Part shown: piece after piece, positions 9,273 to 19,046 of the stretch
Layout: the number at the start of each line of letters is the position of its first letter
Numbering within the stretch: the stretch's first letter is position 1
Assembly: GCF_002005305.1 (NCBI RefSeq)
Contig: NZ_CP014782.1
Coordinates: 4,154,001 to 4,218,000 of the forward strand
DNA: 64,000 nucleotides
Direction of reading: 5' to 3'
Source: Shewanella psychrophila
Lineage (GTDB): Bacteria; Pseudomonadota; Gammaproteobacteria; Enterobacterales; Shewanellaceae
The notes under the pieces: generated by a model
Seen by the model: the letters and a program-made list of their open reading frames with translations, nothing else
What the model was told of the DNA's origin: nothing
The model's database searches: none
Position numbers and translations under genes: made by a program

Positions 9273-10799
9273 CTAAAGCTGTGACTCCAAAGGAAACAAG
9301 GCAATCAGATCAGCCATAAACTTACGCCAAAACCCTGCATCAGGCTCGGCATAAATAACACGATTCTTCTCTTCGTCTATCCAAATCAGCTCTCCACCTT
9401 CTAATGCCAACTGATAGGTAGAATCGGCTAGACCCTCTTCCACACCAACAACCACAGCATTTGCAAAGATGGCGTTATGAAACATGATGCCCATTTCGGT
9501 ATTAATATGGGCAGATCTTGGATCGAAGTTAAAAGAGCCTACAAAAATTGACTTCCTATCTAAGACAAACGTTTTCGCATGTAAACTGGAGCGAGAACTC
9601 CCAGACCAAGAGGAAGGCTTATTAAGGGGATCAACTTTTACTTCATATATCTTAATACCAGCCTTTAATAATGGTTGCCGATACCCTTGATAGCCGGCAT
9701 GAACAGCAAGCACATCAGTAGCTGCAAGGCTGTTTGTAATGATAGTAATATCCAGACCTGCATTAGCTGACTGAACTAAACTTCTTGTCCCTGCTTTTGT
9801 TGGCACAAAATAGGGGGAGACAATCAAGACTTCTTTTTGAGCGCCAGACAGAAATCGAGACAAATCCGACAATAGCCATTCTTGTTGTAACTGATTTTTC
9901 GCTTTCTCGGGAGGATCATAGACAACCTCACTTTTCCCCCAATGCCAAATGAGTCGGTTCTCCTGAATTTGTTGTAAAAGCTGACTCAGTTTCAAACGTC
10001 CCACATATTGATTTGATTCAAAAGCTTCACGCTCGAGCTCTAATAAACTGCCTAACCTTTCAAGCTCATCATCAGCAGCAGTAACATTATTCGTTAAGCT
10101 GGCAATTGGAAAGCTAGTATCCGCATTCCAATATCTATCGAATTGGGTGGATACCTTCTCCACGGCCTCTCCGATAACCATTAAGTCAAAATCACCAAAG
10201 TCTACATCCTCATTATTTGAGAAGTACTCATTACCAATGTTTCTTCCCCCAACAATCGTCGCCGAATTATCAACCGTAAGAGATTTATTATGCATACGGC
10301 GATTCATTCTGGAAAAACCAGTAATGAACTCCAGCCCCCGAAAACGGCGGAAAAATGAAGGATTAAACAGACGAACATCAATGTTGCGGTGACTCGCTAA
10401 ATTCAACAACCCTTGATCTAGGTTTTTACTGGTAAGGTCGTCGAGTAGAATTCGAATCCTAACACCGCGCTCAGCCGCATCCAGCACATGCCAAATCAGT
10501 AGCTTACCCGCATCATCATTGCGGTAAATATAATATTGGAGATCGATACTCGTATTAGCTGATTTAATCAGTGCTAATCTGGCAATAAAAGCATCTAGAC
10601 CATTAATTAAAGGAATGGCCCCAGTTTGCTCAGGATGTTCACTGACTTGTGGCCCAACGTGTATGGCCAAGGGGGAGTCGTCTGCGGGAAGCAGACGGTA
10701 ACTTGTTTTTTTATCAGCTAACTCGGGGACACTGCTACAAGCAGACAACAGAAAAAATAAAACTGAAACTAGCCTCAAATACAGTTTATTTTTCGCCAT
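9273..10799 (-). CDS. Phospholipase D family lipoprotein, ClsC-like cardiolipin synthase
   Basis: A 508-residue protein with a lipoprotein signal (LLSAC, Cys21) and two HKD catalytic motifs: HNKSLTVDNSATIVGGRN near residue 168 and HAKTFVLDRKSIFVGSFN near residue 402, each with the HxKx4D core. The two-HKD arrangement with IDLQYYIYRNDDAG near the N-terminus matches the ClsC/YmdC group, which makes cardiolipin from phosphatidylglycerol and phosphatidylethanolamine. The lipobox is unlike E. coli ClsC and suggests an envelope location. The phosphatase gene upstream ends 35 bp before this start, so the two may be co-transcribed. Confidence 0.83.
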   Translation of the reverse strand: MAKNKLYLRLVSVLFFLLSACSSVPELADKKTSYRLLPADDSPLAIHVGPQVSEHPEQTGAIPLINGLDAFIARLALIKSANTSIDLQYYIYRNDDAGKLLIWHVLDAAERGVRIRILLDDLTSKNLDQGLLNLASHRNIDVRLFNPSFFRRFRGLEFITGFSRMNRRMHNKSLTVDNSATIVGGRNIGNEYFSNNEDVDFGDFDLMVIGEAVEKVSTQFDRYWNADTSFPIASLTNNVTAADDELERLGSLLELEREAFESNQYVGRLKLSQLLQQIQENRLIWHWGKSEVVYDPPEKAKNQLQQEWLLSDLSRFLSGAQKEVLIVSPYFVPTKAGTRSLVQSANAGLDITIITNSLAATDVLAVHAGYQGYRQPLLKAGIKIYEVKVDPLNKPSSWSGSSRSSLHAKTFVLDRKSIFVGSFNFDPRSAHINTEMGIMFHNAIFANAVVVGVEEGLADSTYQLALEGGELIWIDEEKNRVIYAEPDAGFWRKFMADLIALFPLESQL

Positions 10800-10834
10800 C
10801 CTAGCTCCTGTTACCCAACTCGTTTATTTATTGT

Positions 10835-11305
10835 TTAATCTTGTAATGCATAGAGCACATCGAATGCAAATTGATCCCATCCCTCGGCACTAAAAGCGAT
10901 GTCCCTGACTGCACGAACCTGACTAACAGCATGTAGCGGAGCCGCACCGTTTTCCATCAAGTAATAAGCCATAATTAATGCCGTTCTATCTTTTCCAGAA
11001 CGACAATGGATCAAGACTGGGACATTGTTTTCTTCGCATTCACGAATGAAAGCTAATGCCTTCGGTAGCTGCTCCACACACAGATCCAAATCTTCTTCTT
11101 TGGGGGGGATGTTACTTGAAAATGGAATACAGGCATAAGATAAGTCTGCATCAATAAAGGCTTGGGGATCACATTTTTCACCACCATTAACAGACAGCAC
11201 AGCACCTATACCCGCACTCTTTATTTCATTTAAATCCCACGCTTCCTTGTTAGGTCCACTGCGTCCAGCAATTTTGTCTTCAACTAACCAAAATAGATGC
11301 TGCAT
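10835..11305 (-). CDS. Dual-specificity/tyrosine phosphatase-like protein
   Basis: A 156-residue protein with the cysteine-phosphatase P-loop HCRSGKDRTAL: nucleophile Cys101 and Arg107 (CX5R). The KDR variant of the loop is seen in atypical dual-specificity phosphatases and phosphoinositide phosphatases. A conserved general-acid aspartate is not obvious, though several candidates lie in SSNIPPKEEDLDL at residues 63-75. It could act on phosphoproteins or on a phospholipid headgroup. The neighbouring phospholipase D-type gene makes a lipid substrate possible, but this is inference. Confidence 0.75.
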   Translation of the reverse strand: MQHLFWLVEDKIAGRSGPNKEAWDLNEIKSAGIGAVLSVNGGEKCDPQAFIDADLSYACIPFSSNIPPKEEDLDLCVEQLPKALAFIRECEENNVPVLIHCRSGKDRTALIMAYYLMENGAAPLHAVSQVRAVRDIAFSAEGWDQFAFDVLYALQD

Positions 11306-11444
11306 AACCTTTTACCACTCTTTATTTACGTTGAAATATGACGGCACGTCTACTGCTGCAACTCACTTGAATAAATTACTACAGTAAGTTCAAAACAGTA
11401 ACCGCACCGTTAACTAAATATGAATTAGCTAGCCATTAAGACTG

Positions 11445-12740
11445 CTACTTTTTCGTCCAGAGTTCAGCATTCGCTTTAGGTAACTTCTTGCGTTTTTTCT
11501 TACCCATTCCTTCTGGGGCTGCCATAGGTTTAATCTCTCTTGAGGGACAATCTAAAGGCGCCTCCTCATCGGCTTCGAAGCCTTCAACTTGTTCGCGATC
11601 TAACCTGAGCTTATTCTTTTTCTCGATGAGTTTAAAATGCTGATATTCATCATGAGAGATAAGTGATAGTGCCAGTCCAGCCTCACCTGCACGACCACTT
11701 CGACCTATACGGTGCATATAATCAACTGGGCTTCTCGGCAGTTCGTAATTAATCACCACAGGTAGCTTGTCGATATCGATACCACGAGCAGCGATATCGG
11801 TGGCGATTAACACATGGGTCTCACCACTTTTAAACGCCTCGAGCACCTTAGTTCTCGCACCTTGTGATTTATCACTGTGAAATATCTGTGCTGCAACTCC
11901 AGCCTTGGCCAATTTTTGCTCGAGTCGATTACAGGTATTTTTCGCACTGGCAAACACTAAAACTTGTCGCCAATCATTCTCTTTAATGAGATGCGCTAGC
12001 AAGGCTGTCTTACGATTTCGGTTAACCGTATACACCTGCTGTTTAATGGTCGATGTTTCCTCAGTCTGGATCTGAACTTCGACTGGAGTCGATAATAGTC
12101 TATCGGTAAGGATTTTGACTTCTTCAGGAAATGTCGCTGAAAACAACAAGGTTTGTTTATGTTTAGGCAGTAAAGCAAGTACTTGATTCAATTCTTCAGT
12201 GAATCCGAGACTCAACATACGATCCGCTTCATCAAGCACTAATGTTTTTACGTCGTCAAGCTTAATGGCGTTACTGGAAATCAGATCGAGTAACCGACCA
12301 GGAGTCGCAACGAGAACATCGGCGCCACCTCTCATGGCTAACATTTGGGTATTAGCCGACACACCACCAAATACAGCCTCTATTTTCAATCTAGGCTTAA
12401 TTAATTGTCCGTAGCTCTTAAAGCTCTCAGCAACCTGTTGAGCAAGTTCTCGGGTTGGGACTAAAACAAGGCCACTGACCTGGTTTCCTTTAGAAGCCTT
12501 GGCGCTACTCTTCGCTAGTTTCTGCAACATAGGTAAAGCAAAAGCGGCTGTTTTACCTGAGCCTGTAATAGCACCAGCCAGTAAATCTCTGCCCGTTAAA
12601 ACGGCCGGAATTGTTTTCCCTTGAACTAACGTGGGATTGAGATACTCGAGTAAGGTTAAACGTTTTAGCAGTTCAGGGATTAACCCAAGTTGTTCGAATG
12701 TAATTTCAGGTTTTGCTTGTGAGGGGTCTACTTGGGTCAT
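11445..12740 (-). CDS. DEAD-box ATP-dependent RNA helicase
   Basis: A 431-residue RhlE-group helicase. In order: Q motif (ITFEQLGLIPELLKRL), motif I GAITGSGKTAAF, PTRELAQQ (Ia), TPGRLLDL (Ib), DEADRML (II), SATFPEEV (III), then in the second RecA domain LIATDIAARGIDI (V) and HRIGRSGRAGEAG (VI). The basic C-terminal tail (GKKKRKKLPKAN) is typical of cold-active RNA helicases that help ribosome assembly or mRNA turnover. It stands alone. Assignment to a named paralogue (RhlE, SrmB) is not safe from sequence by eye. Confidence 0.9.
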   Translation of the reverse strand: MTQVDPSQAKPEITFEQLGLIPELLKRLTLLEYLNPTLVQGKTIPAVLTGRDLLAGAITGSGKTAAFALPMLQKLAKSSAKASKGNQVSGLVLVPTRELAQQVAESFKSYGQLIKPRLKIEAVFGGVSANTQMLAMRGGADVLVATPGRLLDLISSNAIKLDDVKTLVLDEADRMLSLGFTEELNQVLALLPKHKQTLLFSATFPEEVKILTDRLLSTPVEVQIQTEETSTIKQQVYTVNRNRKTALLAHLIKENDWRQVLVFASAKNTCNRLEQKLAKAGVAAQIFHSDKSQGARTKVLEAFKSGETHVLIATDIAARGIDIDKLPVVINYELPRSPVDYMHRIGRSGRAGEAGLALSLISHDEYQHFKLIEKKNKLRLDREQVEGFEADEEAPLDCPSREIKPMAAPEGMGKKKRKKLPKANAELWTKK

Positions 12741-12895
12741 AAGGATGAACAGATCCGTAAAAAGGAGGCAATATTAAATATGGTTCATATTCTACGCTAG
12801 ATCAGCAGGGAAAGCTTTTATTTTGATTTTTACGATTGGGGCCCTTTGCCACGAAAACCTATGAGACAATTTAATGCAGAAAAGGACTCATAAAG

Positions 12896-13471
12896 TTAAT
12901 CATTAAATGAGCTAAAAGCCTGATAGCTTTCCAATTTGAGTAGGGACTTTTTCATCTCAAGGCCATAAGCATAGCCAGTTAAGCTGCCATTTTTTCCTAT
13001 CACTCTATGGCATGGAATGATAATAGCAATGGAGTTAGCCCCATTCGCAGCCCCAACGGCTCTCACGGCTTTAGGTCTGTTTATCTTGTTGGCAATATCG
13101 GCATAACTACAGGTACAGCCATAATCTAGCGCTAACAAGGCCTGCCACACCTCTCTTTGAAACTCGGTTCCCGTGGGCGCTAAAGACACTGAAAAGTGTT
13201 GTCGCTGACCTGCAAAATACTCTTTTAGCTCACATTCAGCTTGAGTTAAATAGATAAAGGCTTGTTGATTTAACTCTGTTAGTTCACTTGTCTCTAATTT
13301 GGCATTGACTAAGCTCAGATGTGATAAACCAAATTGATTCGCCCTAATATAAATCTCACCCACCTGAGTCGTTACCGTTTTAGCCATGATGGTTTCGGCG
13401 GAAATAGGCCATTCTTTATCGACATAGGCAAATACAGGGGCATCAGTTAATTGCTTCATGCTAAGTTCCAT
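12896..13471 (-). CDS. ogt: Methylated-DNA--protein-cysteine methyltransferase
   Basis: A 191-residue suicide DNA-repair protein that transfers the methyl group of O6-methylguanine to its own cysteine. The active-site PCHRVIG motif lies near residue 152, preceded by the helix-turn-helix region TEFQREVWQALLALDYGCTCSYADIA and the arginine finger around KAVRAVGAANGANSI. The first ATG (13471) overlaps the upstream ada-alkA-type gene by 16 bp; an internal ATG four codons in is an alternative. The pair makes an alkylation-repair operon. Confidence 0.9.
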   Translation of the reverse strand: MELSMKQLTDAPVFAYVDKEWPISAETIMAKTVTTQVGEIYIRANQFGLSHLSLVNAKLETSELTELNQQAFIYLTQAECELKEYFAGQRQHFSVSLAPTGTEFQREVWQALLALDYGCTCSYADIANKINRPKAVRAVGAANGANSIAIIIPCHRVIGKNGSLTGYAYGLEMKKSLLKLESYQAFSSFND

Positions 13472-14988
13472 AATTGAAAAGTTAAATAGCTGCCCCAGGG
13501 AGACACTTGCTCGGTGAGCGTGTTGGTTAGCTCACTATAATCGAGTCGAATTGAGCAGTCGTCTGCTTGCTCATCCTGAGTAACGTTTTCTATGCCTTGT
13601 TGATACAGGCCTAATACCTTTTTCTTAACCACTAGATCGGAACACAATAGGACATCCGGGTCACTTAGGCCACGCATCTTGGCATAGGCAAGCGTCCAGG
13701 GACCTATACCTTTGATAGATAACCAGGTATCGACATAGCCATCAGGATTCTCACTCACAAATTTCCCTAATGCTTTTAGCGCCATTTTCCTCGCTCCAGG
13801 CATTTTGAGCTCATCGAGTGAGGCTTCAGCAATTGCTGTTGGCGTAGGAAAAAGGACAACTTGCTTACCTGAAATAGTCACATTCTCACCATAGGCTTTA
13901 ACCAGAGTGTTTAACAGTTTAGTAGCTTGTATAATACTCACCTGCTGACCCAGTACAGCACGACAACCCGCTTCAAAAACAGACCAGGTGCCGGGTAACC
14001 TTAACCCACGGATCATATTGTGAGTCATAATAGCTGTCGAACCTAAAACAGTTTCAATCTTGTCCATATCTGCATCCAGATCTAACAGCCTACGGATCTG
14101 CATGGTAATATCTTTTAAACTAGCGAGGTGATCACTAGAGGCCAGATAAATATTGATCTTAAATCCATTTTTTTCTACTCGATGAATTGCCTCAAAATAC
14201 CCTTTCGTTTCACCAAACTGGAAGCTTCTCCCATAACCATCCCCGCATACTTCCCACTCCATATTCGCGACCATACGCTGTCGATAAAATGCCATCTGAC
14301 GAGTCCAGTTCAATGGCGGCCTATAGGTGAAAAACAGGGACAGCATCACACCATCTGTTATTAATTCAAGCTTGTCATTCCCCTTCCCAACCTCAGCACT
14401 TTTCTGATTCGTTTTTCTCAAGGCGGTAGGCGTGAGTTTTAACGTATGTTTAAATGACTCATTAAATCGCCTGACACTGTTAAACCCTGATGCAAACGCA
14501 ATCTGAGTGACACTTAAATTCGTCTGATGCAGAAGCTGCTTAGCGAACATTAAATCACGAAATTGGGCATACTTTTTAGGAGACGTACCAAAGTTGTCAC
14601 TAAAAAGCTGCCTGAGATAGCGGCTGGAAATGCCCAACCTGTCAGATAATACTTCAATGCCTACCCCATCACTTCCAGAAAGCACGCCCCCCTCTATCAG
14701 GGCAAGTGCCCGCTCTAACGTCGTGCGAGTACCTTTCCAAGCATTGGAATCAGGTGCGCTGTCGGGCCGGCAACGCAGACAAGGTCTTAGCCCTGCACTA
14801 GACGCACTGACAGCTGAATCAAAATAGCGAACATTCTCCTCCTTCGGCGCCACAGCAGGACAAATTGGCCGACAGAAGATACCGGTTGTAAGCACCCCGA
14901 TAAAAAATTTCCCGTCGAAACGTGGATCACGGGACAACCTGGCTTTTCTACAAGATTCGTTGGATAACTGGGGCAAGACATTCGACAT
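13456..14988 (-). CDS. Ada-AlkA fusion: alkylation-responsive regulator / 3-methyladenine DNA glycosylase II
   Basis: A 510-residue fusion. Residues 1-80 are the Ada zinc domain, with ligand cysteines in GIFCRPICPA and CLRCRPD. Residues about 90-190 are an AraC-type helix-turn-helix pair (GISSRYLRQLFSDNFGTSPKKYA, VTQIAFASGFNSVRRFNESF). Residues 205-500 are an AlkA-like glycosylase, with a helix-hairpin-helix (LSIKGIGPWTLAYAKMRG) and the catalytic Asp region LSDPDVLLCSDL. The protein probably senses methyl-phosphotriesters, activates the operon and excises alkylated bases. Ogt follows with a 16-bp overlap and supplies the O6-methylguanine activity absent here. Confidence 0.9.
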   Translation of the reverse strand: MSNVLPQLSNESCRKARLSRDPRFDGKFFIGVLTTGIFCRPICPAVAPKEENVRYFDSAVSASSAGLRPCLRCRPDSAPDSNAWKGTRTTLERALALIEGGVLSGSDGVGIEVLSDRLGISSRYLRQLFSDNFGTSPKKYAQFRDLMFAKQLLHQTNLSVTQIAFASGFNSVRRFNESFKHTLKLTPTALRKTNQKSAEVGKGNDKLELITDGVMLSLFFTYRPPLNWTRQMAFYRQRMVANMEWEVCGDGYGRSFQFGETKGYFEAIHRVEKNGFKINIYLASSDHLASLKDITMQIRRLLDLDADMDKIETVLGSTAIMTHNMIRGLRLPGTWSVFEAGCRAVLGQQVSIIQATKLLNTLVKAYGENVTISGKQVVLFPTPTAIAEASLDELKMPGARKMALKALGKFVSENPDGYVDTWLSIKGIGPWTLAYAKMRGLSDPDVLLCSDLVVKKKVLGLYQQGIENVTQDEQADDCSIRLDYSELTNTLTEQVSPWGSYLTFQLWNLA

Positions 14989-15156
14989 ATTTGTGCTAAC
15001 TATAAAAGGAAAACCTTAAAGGCACCTTACTGAATAAAAGCGGTACGAACTAGCGGAAAACGGAACTGAATACAAAAAAGGCAAAGTTAAGTCAAAGTGA
15101 TCTATTTACGATATGCTAGCAACAGATATAATTAATTCATTATTATTGAGTAACAG

Positions 15157-16986
15157 ATGTTTAAACGATTTGAGTCATGGGTTGACCCCCTCTCCTCAGC
15201 GGAACCCGAGCAGCCTCCTCAGGGGATATATGCTTTTTGCCGCCATTACACCAAAGGGTTCGAACGCCCGCTGATACTAATGTCCATCCTTACCGCCATT
15301 CTAGCCATATTAGAAGTCTCATTATTTGGCTTCATGGGCCAACTTGTCGACTTATTGATTGCTAATGATCCTGAGACCTTGTTTGAGAATGAAGGCCTCA
15401 AGCTGATCGGGATGACGGTGTTAGTCTTAGTGGTGATACCTTCATTAGTCTTATTACATGCACTGATAGTTTATCAAGGACTCCTTGGTAACTACCCTAT
15501 GTCCATCAGGTGGTTAGCCCATAGGTATTTACTGAAACAAAGCGTTTCTTTTTATCAAAATGATTTTGCGGGTCGTATAGCCACTAAAGTGATGCAAACT
15601 TCGTTAGCAGTCAGGGAAACCGTAACGAAACTGTTGGATGTGCTTGTATACATCTTAGTTTACTTCACTTCTATGCTAGTTATGATCGCCAATGCAGATC
15701 TACGCTTAATGCTACCTATGTTGATCTGGTTAGGTTTGTATATCTGCCTTCAATTGAGGTTTTTACCTCAATTGAAGAAAGTTTCGACCGAACAGGCCGA
15801 TGCGCGTTCAAATATGACTGGTCGCATAGTCGACAGCTATACCAATATCACCACCGTGAAGCTGTTTTCACACACTCAGAAAGAAGCCGAATACGCACAA
15901 GGCAGCATGAAGACGTTTCTAAATACCGTGTATCGGCAGATGAGACTCGTCACAGGTATCAATGTCAGTGTTCAAATCATCAACTACCTACTCGCATTTG
16001 CCATCGCAGCCGTGTCAATTTGGTTATGGACAACGAGTGCCATCACAGTCGGAGCGATCGCCATAGCCATCAGTCTCGCCTTAAGATTAAATGGTATGTC
16101 CCAGTGGATCATGTGGGAAATAAGTTCCTTGTTCGAAAATATAGGGACTGTTGCCGATGGTATGAACACCTTGTCTAAACCGACTGAGATACAAGATCTA
16201 AAAGACGCACCTAAGATCAGTGTCGAAAAAGGCGCCATCGACTTTACTGAAGTCAGCTTTCACTATGGTGAAAGTAGCGGTGTGATAGAACTACTGAACT
16301 TAAAGATAAAAGCAGGTGAAAAAGTCGGGCTAGTAGGTCGCTCTGGCGCTGGAAAGTCAACATTAGTCAACTTGCTGATGCGCTTCTATGATGTTGAAAA
16401 AGGGACAATCGAAATCGACAAACAGAACATCAAGCATGTTCAACAGGACTCTCTACGTGCCAACATAGGCATGGTCACGCAAGATACGTCATTGCTACAC
16501 AGATCAATTCGTGAAAATATTCTCTATGGTAAACCCGATGCCAGCGATGAGGAGCTGATGAGTGCAATCAAGAGTGCACAGGCCTATGACTTTATCCACA
16601 CCTTGACGGACCCAGAAGGTAATCTTGGATTAGATGCTCAAGTTGGTGAACGAGGTGTCAAACTTTCAGGCGGTCAGAGACAACGCATCGCCATTGCACG
16701 AGTGCTTCTCAAAAATGCACCTATCTTGCTACTTGATGAGGCGACTTCGGCATTAGACTCGGAAGTAGAAGCCGCGATACAAGAAAGCTTATACCAACTA
16801 ATGGAAGGCAAGACAGTGATTGCCATTGCCCATAGGCTCTCTACCATAGCCGCTATGGATAGATTAATTGTCTTAGATGAAGGCAATATTGTTGAAGAAG
16901 GAACCCACCAAGAACTGATAAATAATGGCGGTATCTATGCTCAACTATGGGCACACCAGACTGGTGGCTTCTTAGGCCTAGATTAA
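15157..16986 (+). CDS. ABC transporter, fused permease and ATPase
   Basis: A 609-residue half-transporter. An exporter-type transmembrane domain with six helices occupies about residues 30-340. The nucleotide-binding domain follows: Walker A GLVGRSGAGKSTLVNLLM, Q-loop in MVTQDTSLL, signature LSGGQRQRIAIARVLL, Walker B PILLLDEATSALD and the H-loop in IAIAHRLSTIAAMD. This is the MsbA/MDR-like class, acting as a dimer for lipid or drug export; the substrate is not evident. It is a single gene followed by a good terminator. Confidence 0.9.
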   Translation: MFKRFESWVDPLSSAEPEQPPQGIYAFCRHYTKGFERPLILMSILTAILAILEVSLFGFMGQLVDLLIANDPETLFENEGLKLIGMTVLVLVVIPSLVLLHALIVYQGLLGNYPMSIRWLAHRYLLKQSVSFYQNDFAGRIATKVMQTSLAVRETVTKLLDVLVYILVYFTSMLVMIANADLRLMLPMLIWLGLYICLQLRFLPQLKKVSTEQADARSNMTGRIVDSYTNITTVKLFSHTQKEAEYAQGSMKTFLNTVYRQMRLVTGINVSVQIINYLLAFAIAAVSIWLWTTSAITVGAIAIAISLALRLNGMSQWIMWEISSLFENIGTVADGMNTLSKPTEIQDLKDAPKISVEKGAIDFTEVSFHYGESSGVIELLNLKIKAGEKVGLVGRSGAGKSTLVNLLMRFYDVEKGTIEIDKQNIKHVQQDSLRANIGMVTQDTSLLHRSIRENILYGKPDASDEELMSAIKSAQAYDFIHTLTDPEGNLGLDAQVGERGVKLSGGQRQRIAIARVLLKNAPILLLDEATSALDSEVEAAIQESLYQLMEGKTVIAIAHRLSTIAAMDRLIVLDEGNIVEEGTHQELINNGGIYAQLWAHQTGGFLGLD

Positions 16987-17002
16987 TAGCGAACGATAGT
17001 GA

Positions 17003-17040
17003 AAATAAGCCATCATTCAGATGGCTTATTTATGCTTTTC
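17003..17040 (+). terminator. Rho-independent terminator of the ABC transporter gene
   Basis: A perfect 12-bp stem, AAATAAGCCATC with GATGGCTTATTT, around a four- to five-base loop, with a T-rich tail (TATGCTTTTC). Confidence 0.8.
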
Positions 17041-17147
17041 ATTCCGTAAACTCTTGATTAACCTGAACTCGGGATAAGAAATTGAACTAATAGCCCTCTT
17101 TGTGATCAGATCTTTCGACCAAGATTAATCAATCACGCAGAGGGCAT

Positions 17148-17978
17148 ATGGATAATTTAGTGGATGTATTTTGTGATGTCGATGATTTTTGTTCTGTTTT
17201 TATTCCTCAATGGGAACAACAATGTCTAACTGATGGAACTCGCAAACGTAAACGCTCCAGTAGAATGGCTATGAGCGAAATAATGACAATAATCATAGCT
17301 TTCCATATATCTCATCATCGTGACTTTAAAAACTTCTACACCGGATATTTGGCTCGTTTCTTTAAATCCGAATTTCCCAACTTACTTAGCTACACCCGAT
17401 TTCTTGAAGTGATGCCCAGCGCAATGGTCCCACTATGCAGTTACTTTTCCTCTCTAAAAAGCGAGCCTACAGGCATAGAGTTCGTTGATTCAACCAGCAT
17501 TAAGGTCTGCCACAACTTACGAATTCCAAGGCACAAAACCTTATCAGGCTTAGCCAGTCGAGGAAAAGGTACCATGGGGTGGTTCTATGGATTCAAACTT
17601 CATCTCATTGTGAATCATCAAGGCGGTATTGTTGCGGCAAAAATAACACCTGCAAATGTACATGACACAAAACCGGTTAAAGAGATGGTAGTTGACTCAA
17701 TGGACAAACTTTATGCAGATAAAGGGTATATCAGTAAAGCACTGGCCAGTGACTTATTAGAACGCGGGGTAACCATTATTAATAACGTGCGTAAGAACAT
17801 GAAAGTAAAAGCGTTATCATTGTGGGATAGAGCGATGCTCTCTAGACATTTTATCATAGAGACAATTAACGACCAGTTAAAAAACATCTCTCAAATTGAG
17901 CATACAAGACATCGAAGTGTGCATGGTTTTATGCTTAATATGATTGGGTTTAGTGGCTTATCAACTCAAAGAGCGTAA
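17148..17978 (+). CDS. IS982-family transposase, C-terminus frameshifted
   Basis: A 276-residue DDE transposase of the IS982 type: MGWFYGFKLHLIVNHQGG, KITPANVHDTKPVKEM, LYADKGYIS and HTRHRSVHGFMLNM are family signatures, with acidic residues in EFVDSTSIKVC, VHDTKP and ADKGY. The visible ORF ends GFSGLSTQRA. Reading one base later from 17945 gives GLVAYQLKERKPQL, the kind of C-terminus expected for the family. A one-base insertion in the GGGTTT run is therefore likely, and the copy may be inactive. Confidence 0.85.
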   Translation: MDNLVDVFCDVDDFCSVFIPQWEQQCLTDGTRKRKRSSRMAMSEIMTIIIAFHISHHRDFKNFYTGYLARFFKSEFPNLLSYTRFLEVMPSAMVPLCSYFSSLKSEPTGIEFVDSTSIKVCHNLRIPRHKTLSGLASRGKGTMGWFYGFKLHLIVNHQGGIVAAKITPANVHDTKPVKEMVVDSMDKLYADKGYISKALASDLLERGVTIINNVRKNMKVKALSLWDRAMLSRHFIIETINDQLKNISQIEHTRHRSVHGFMLNMIGFSGLSTQRA

Positions 17979-18013
17979 GCCACAACTTAATATAATACCA
18001 TTCCATCTTAACA

Positions 18014-18544
18014 TTAAGTCATTATTGCCCAGTCCCTTCGGCATAGTGACACCACTCTTTTTGTATCACTAATGAAACAGTTCCAAGCAATCGAACAGGC
18101 ATCCACTATATCCTCGTAACCTTTGAAACTGCGATTAGCAAGGTGATGTTGTCGTAACCAACTCCATACTTGTTCTATTGGGTTTAGCTCTGGTGAGTAC
18201 GGAGGTAACTTGATGATACTTAGATTATTAAATTCATCCGCTATATCATCGGTATGCCAACCTGCACCATCCATCACAACAACAGCATGTCGACCAGCCT
18301 TTGTTCTTTGGGATATCAGTGATAGATGTTGACGCATAATGTCCTTACTTAGGTATGGCGTAATTATCGCTTCAGTCTCTCCTGTTTGTGGGCAAACAGC
18401 ACCAAAGAAATGGACATATTCAAATTGCTGCTGACGCACAGCTCTTGGACGCGTCCCTTTTCTCGCCCACAAGCGTGTCGTACTATTTTGTTGACCAAAT
18501 CGAGCCTCATCCTGAAACCAAATATCTACCCGTTCAAGCGCCAC
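18014..18544 (-). CDS. IS630-family transposase, C-terminal catalytic part
   Basis: A 176-residue DDE catalytic domain: WFQDEARFGQ (first Asp), VVVMDGAGWHTDD (second Asp) and LPPYSPELNPIEQVW (Glu). It lies in a frame shifted relative to the N-terminal part, and the first codon called is an in-frame GTG rather than a proven start. The change needed is +1 (or -2), not the -1 slip common in other families. A one-base indel, or restoration by transcript slippage, are the likely explanations. Confidence 0.8.
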   Translation of the reverse strand: MALERVDIWFQDEARFGQQNSTTRLWARKGTRPRAVRQQQFEYVHFFGAVCPQTGETEAIITPYLSKDIMRQHLSLISQRTKAGRHAVVVMDGAGWHTDDIADEFNNLSIIKLPPYSPELNPIEQVWSWLRQHHLANRSFKGYEDIVDACSIAWNCFISDTKRVVSLCRRDWAIMT

Positions 18545-18557
18545 ACTACCAGGGATG

Positions 18558-19046
18558 TTAAGGATCGTTTCCAGTTGGAACTTTTTTAAAAGCCATTTGG
18601 GCTTCAGGTGATTGCTTTGGATGCTTAGAACGACTAGTTATCCAGCTAAAACTTAACTGTTCCAGTAGTTTGTAAATCGCATTCGGGTGGTAGTCGACAT
18701 TAAAGCGTAGCTGAATATATTTTAGGATAGCGTCACCTGTCAGTCTGCCTCCAGAGGAACTTATGCTTTGTTCTTCTATATATGCACTTAGTTGCTGCTT
18801 TTGGCTTGAGGTGAGGTAGCTATCACGGCCCTTATTCTTTTTGGCATCTAATCCTTTGGGGCCGCTCGCAAGATATTTTGCTACCCAGGCGTTAACACTG
18901 CCACGGGCTACTTTTAGTCTCTCGGCGACATCTGTTCGGCTATGCCCCTCTAGGAATAAGGCTACTGCCAGTAATCGGATCCGTTTACGCGGCTCTTTTT
19001 CTGCTCTAGATAAGATTAAAATCTCTTCAGCGGTATAGTTTTTCAA
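18558..19046 (-). CDS. IS630-family transposase, N-terminal part
   Basis: A 162-residue frame with paired helix-turn-helix DNA-binding domains: EGHSRTDVAERLKVARGSVNAWVAKY at about 33-58 and GRLTGDAILKYIQLRFNVDYHPNAIYKLL at about 99-128. It ends shortly after a run of six A, where the reading frame leaves the one continuing into the catalytic domain. After the run the other frame reads KKFQLETILNIPGS and runs on without a stop. Either one A was gained, or slippage on the A-run joins the two parts. Confidence 0.8.
   Translation of the reverse strand: MKNYTAEEILILSRAEKEPRKRIRLLAVALFLEGHSRTDVAERLKVARGSVNAWVAKYLASGPKGLDAKKNKGRDSYLTSSQKQQLSAYIEEQSISSSGGRLTGDAILKYIQLRFNVDYHPNAIYKLLEQLSFSWITSRSKHPKQSPEAQMAFKKVPTGNDP

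Noticed and set aside
18540..18600. Programmed -1 frameshift of the IS630 transposase
   Set aside because: The two frames need +1 (or -2), not -1, to join at the A6 run. A simple indel or transcript slippage fits better, although the site is not proven either way.
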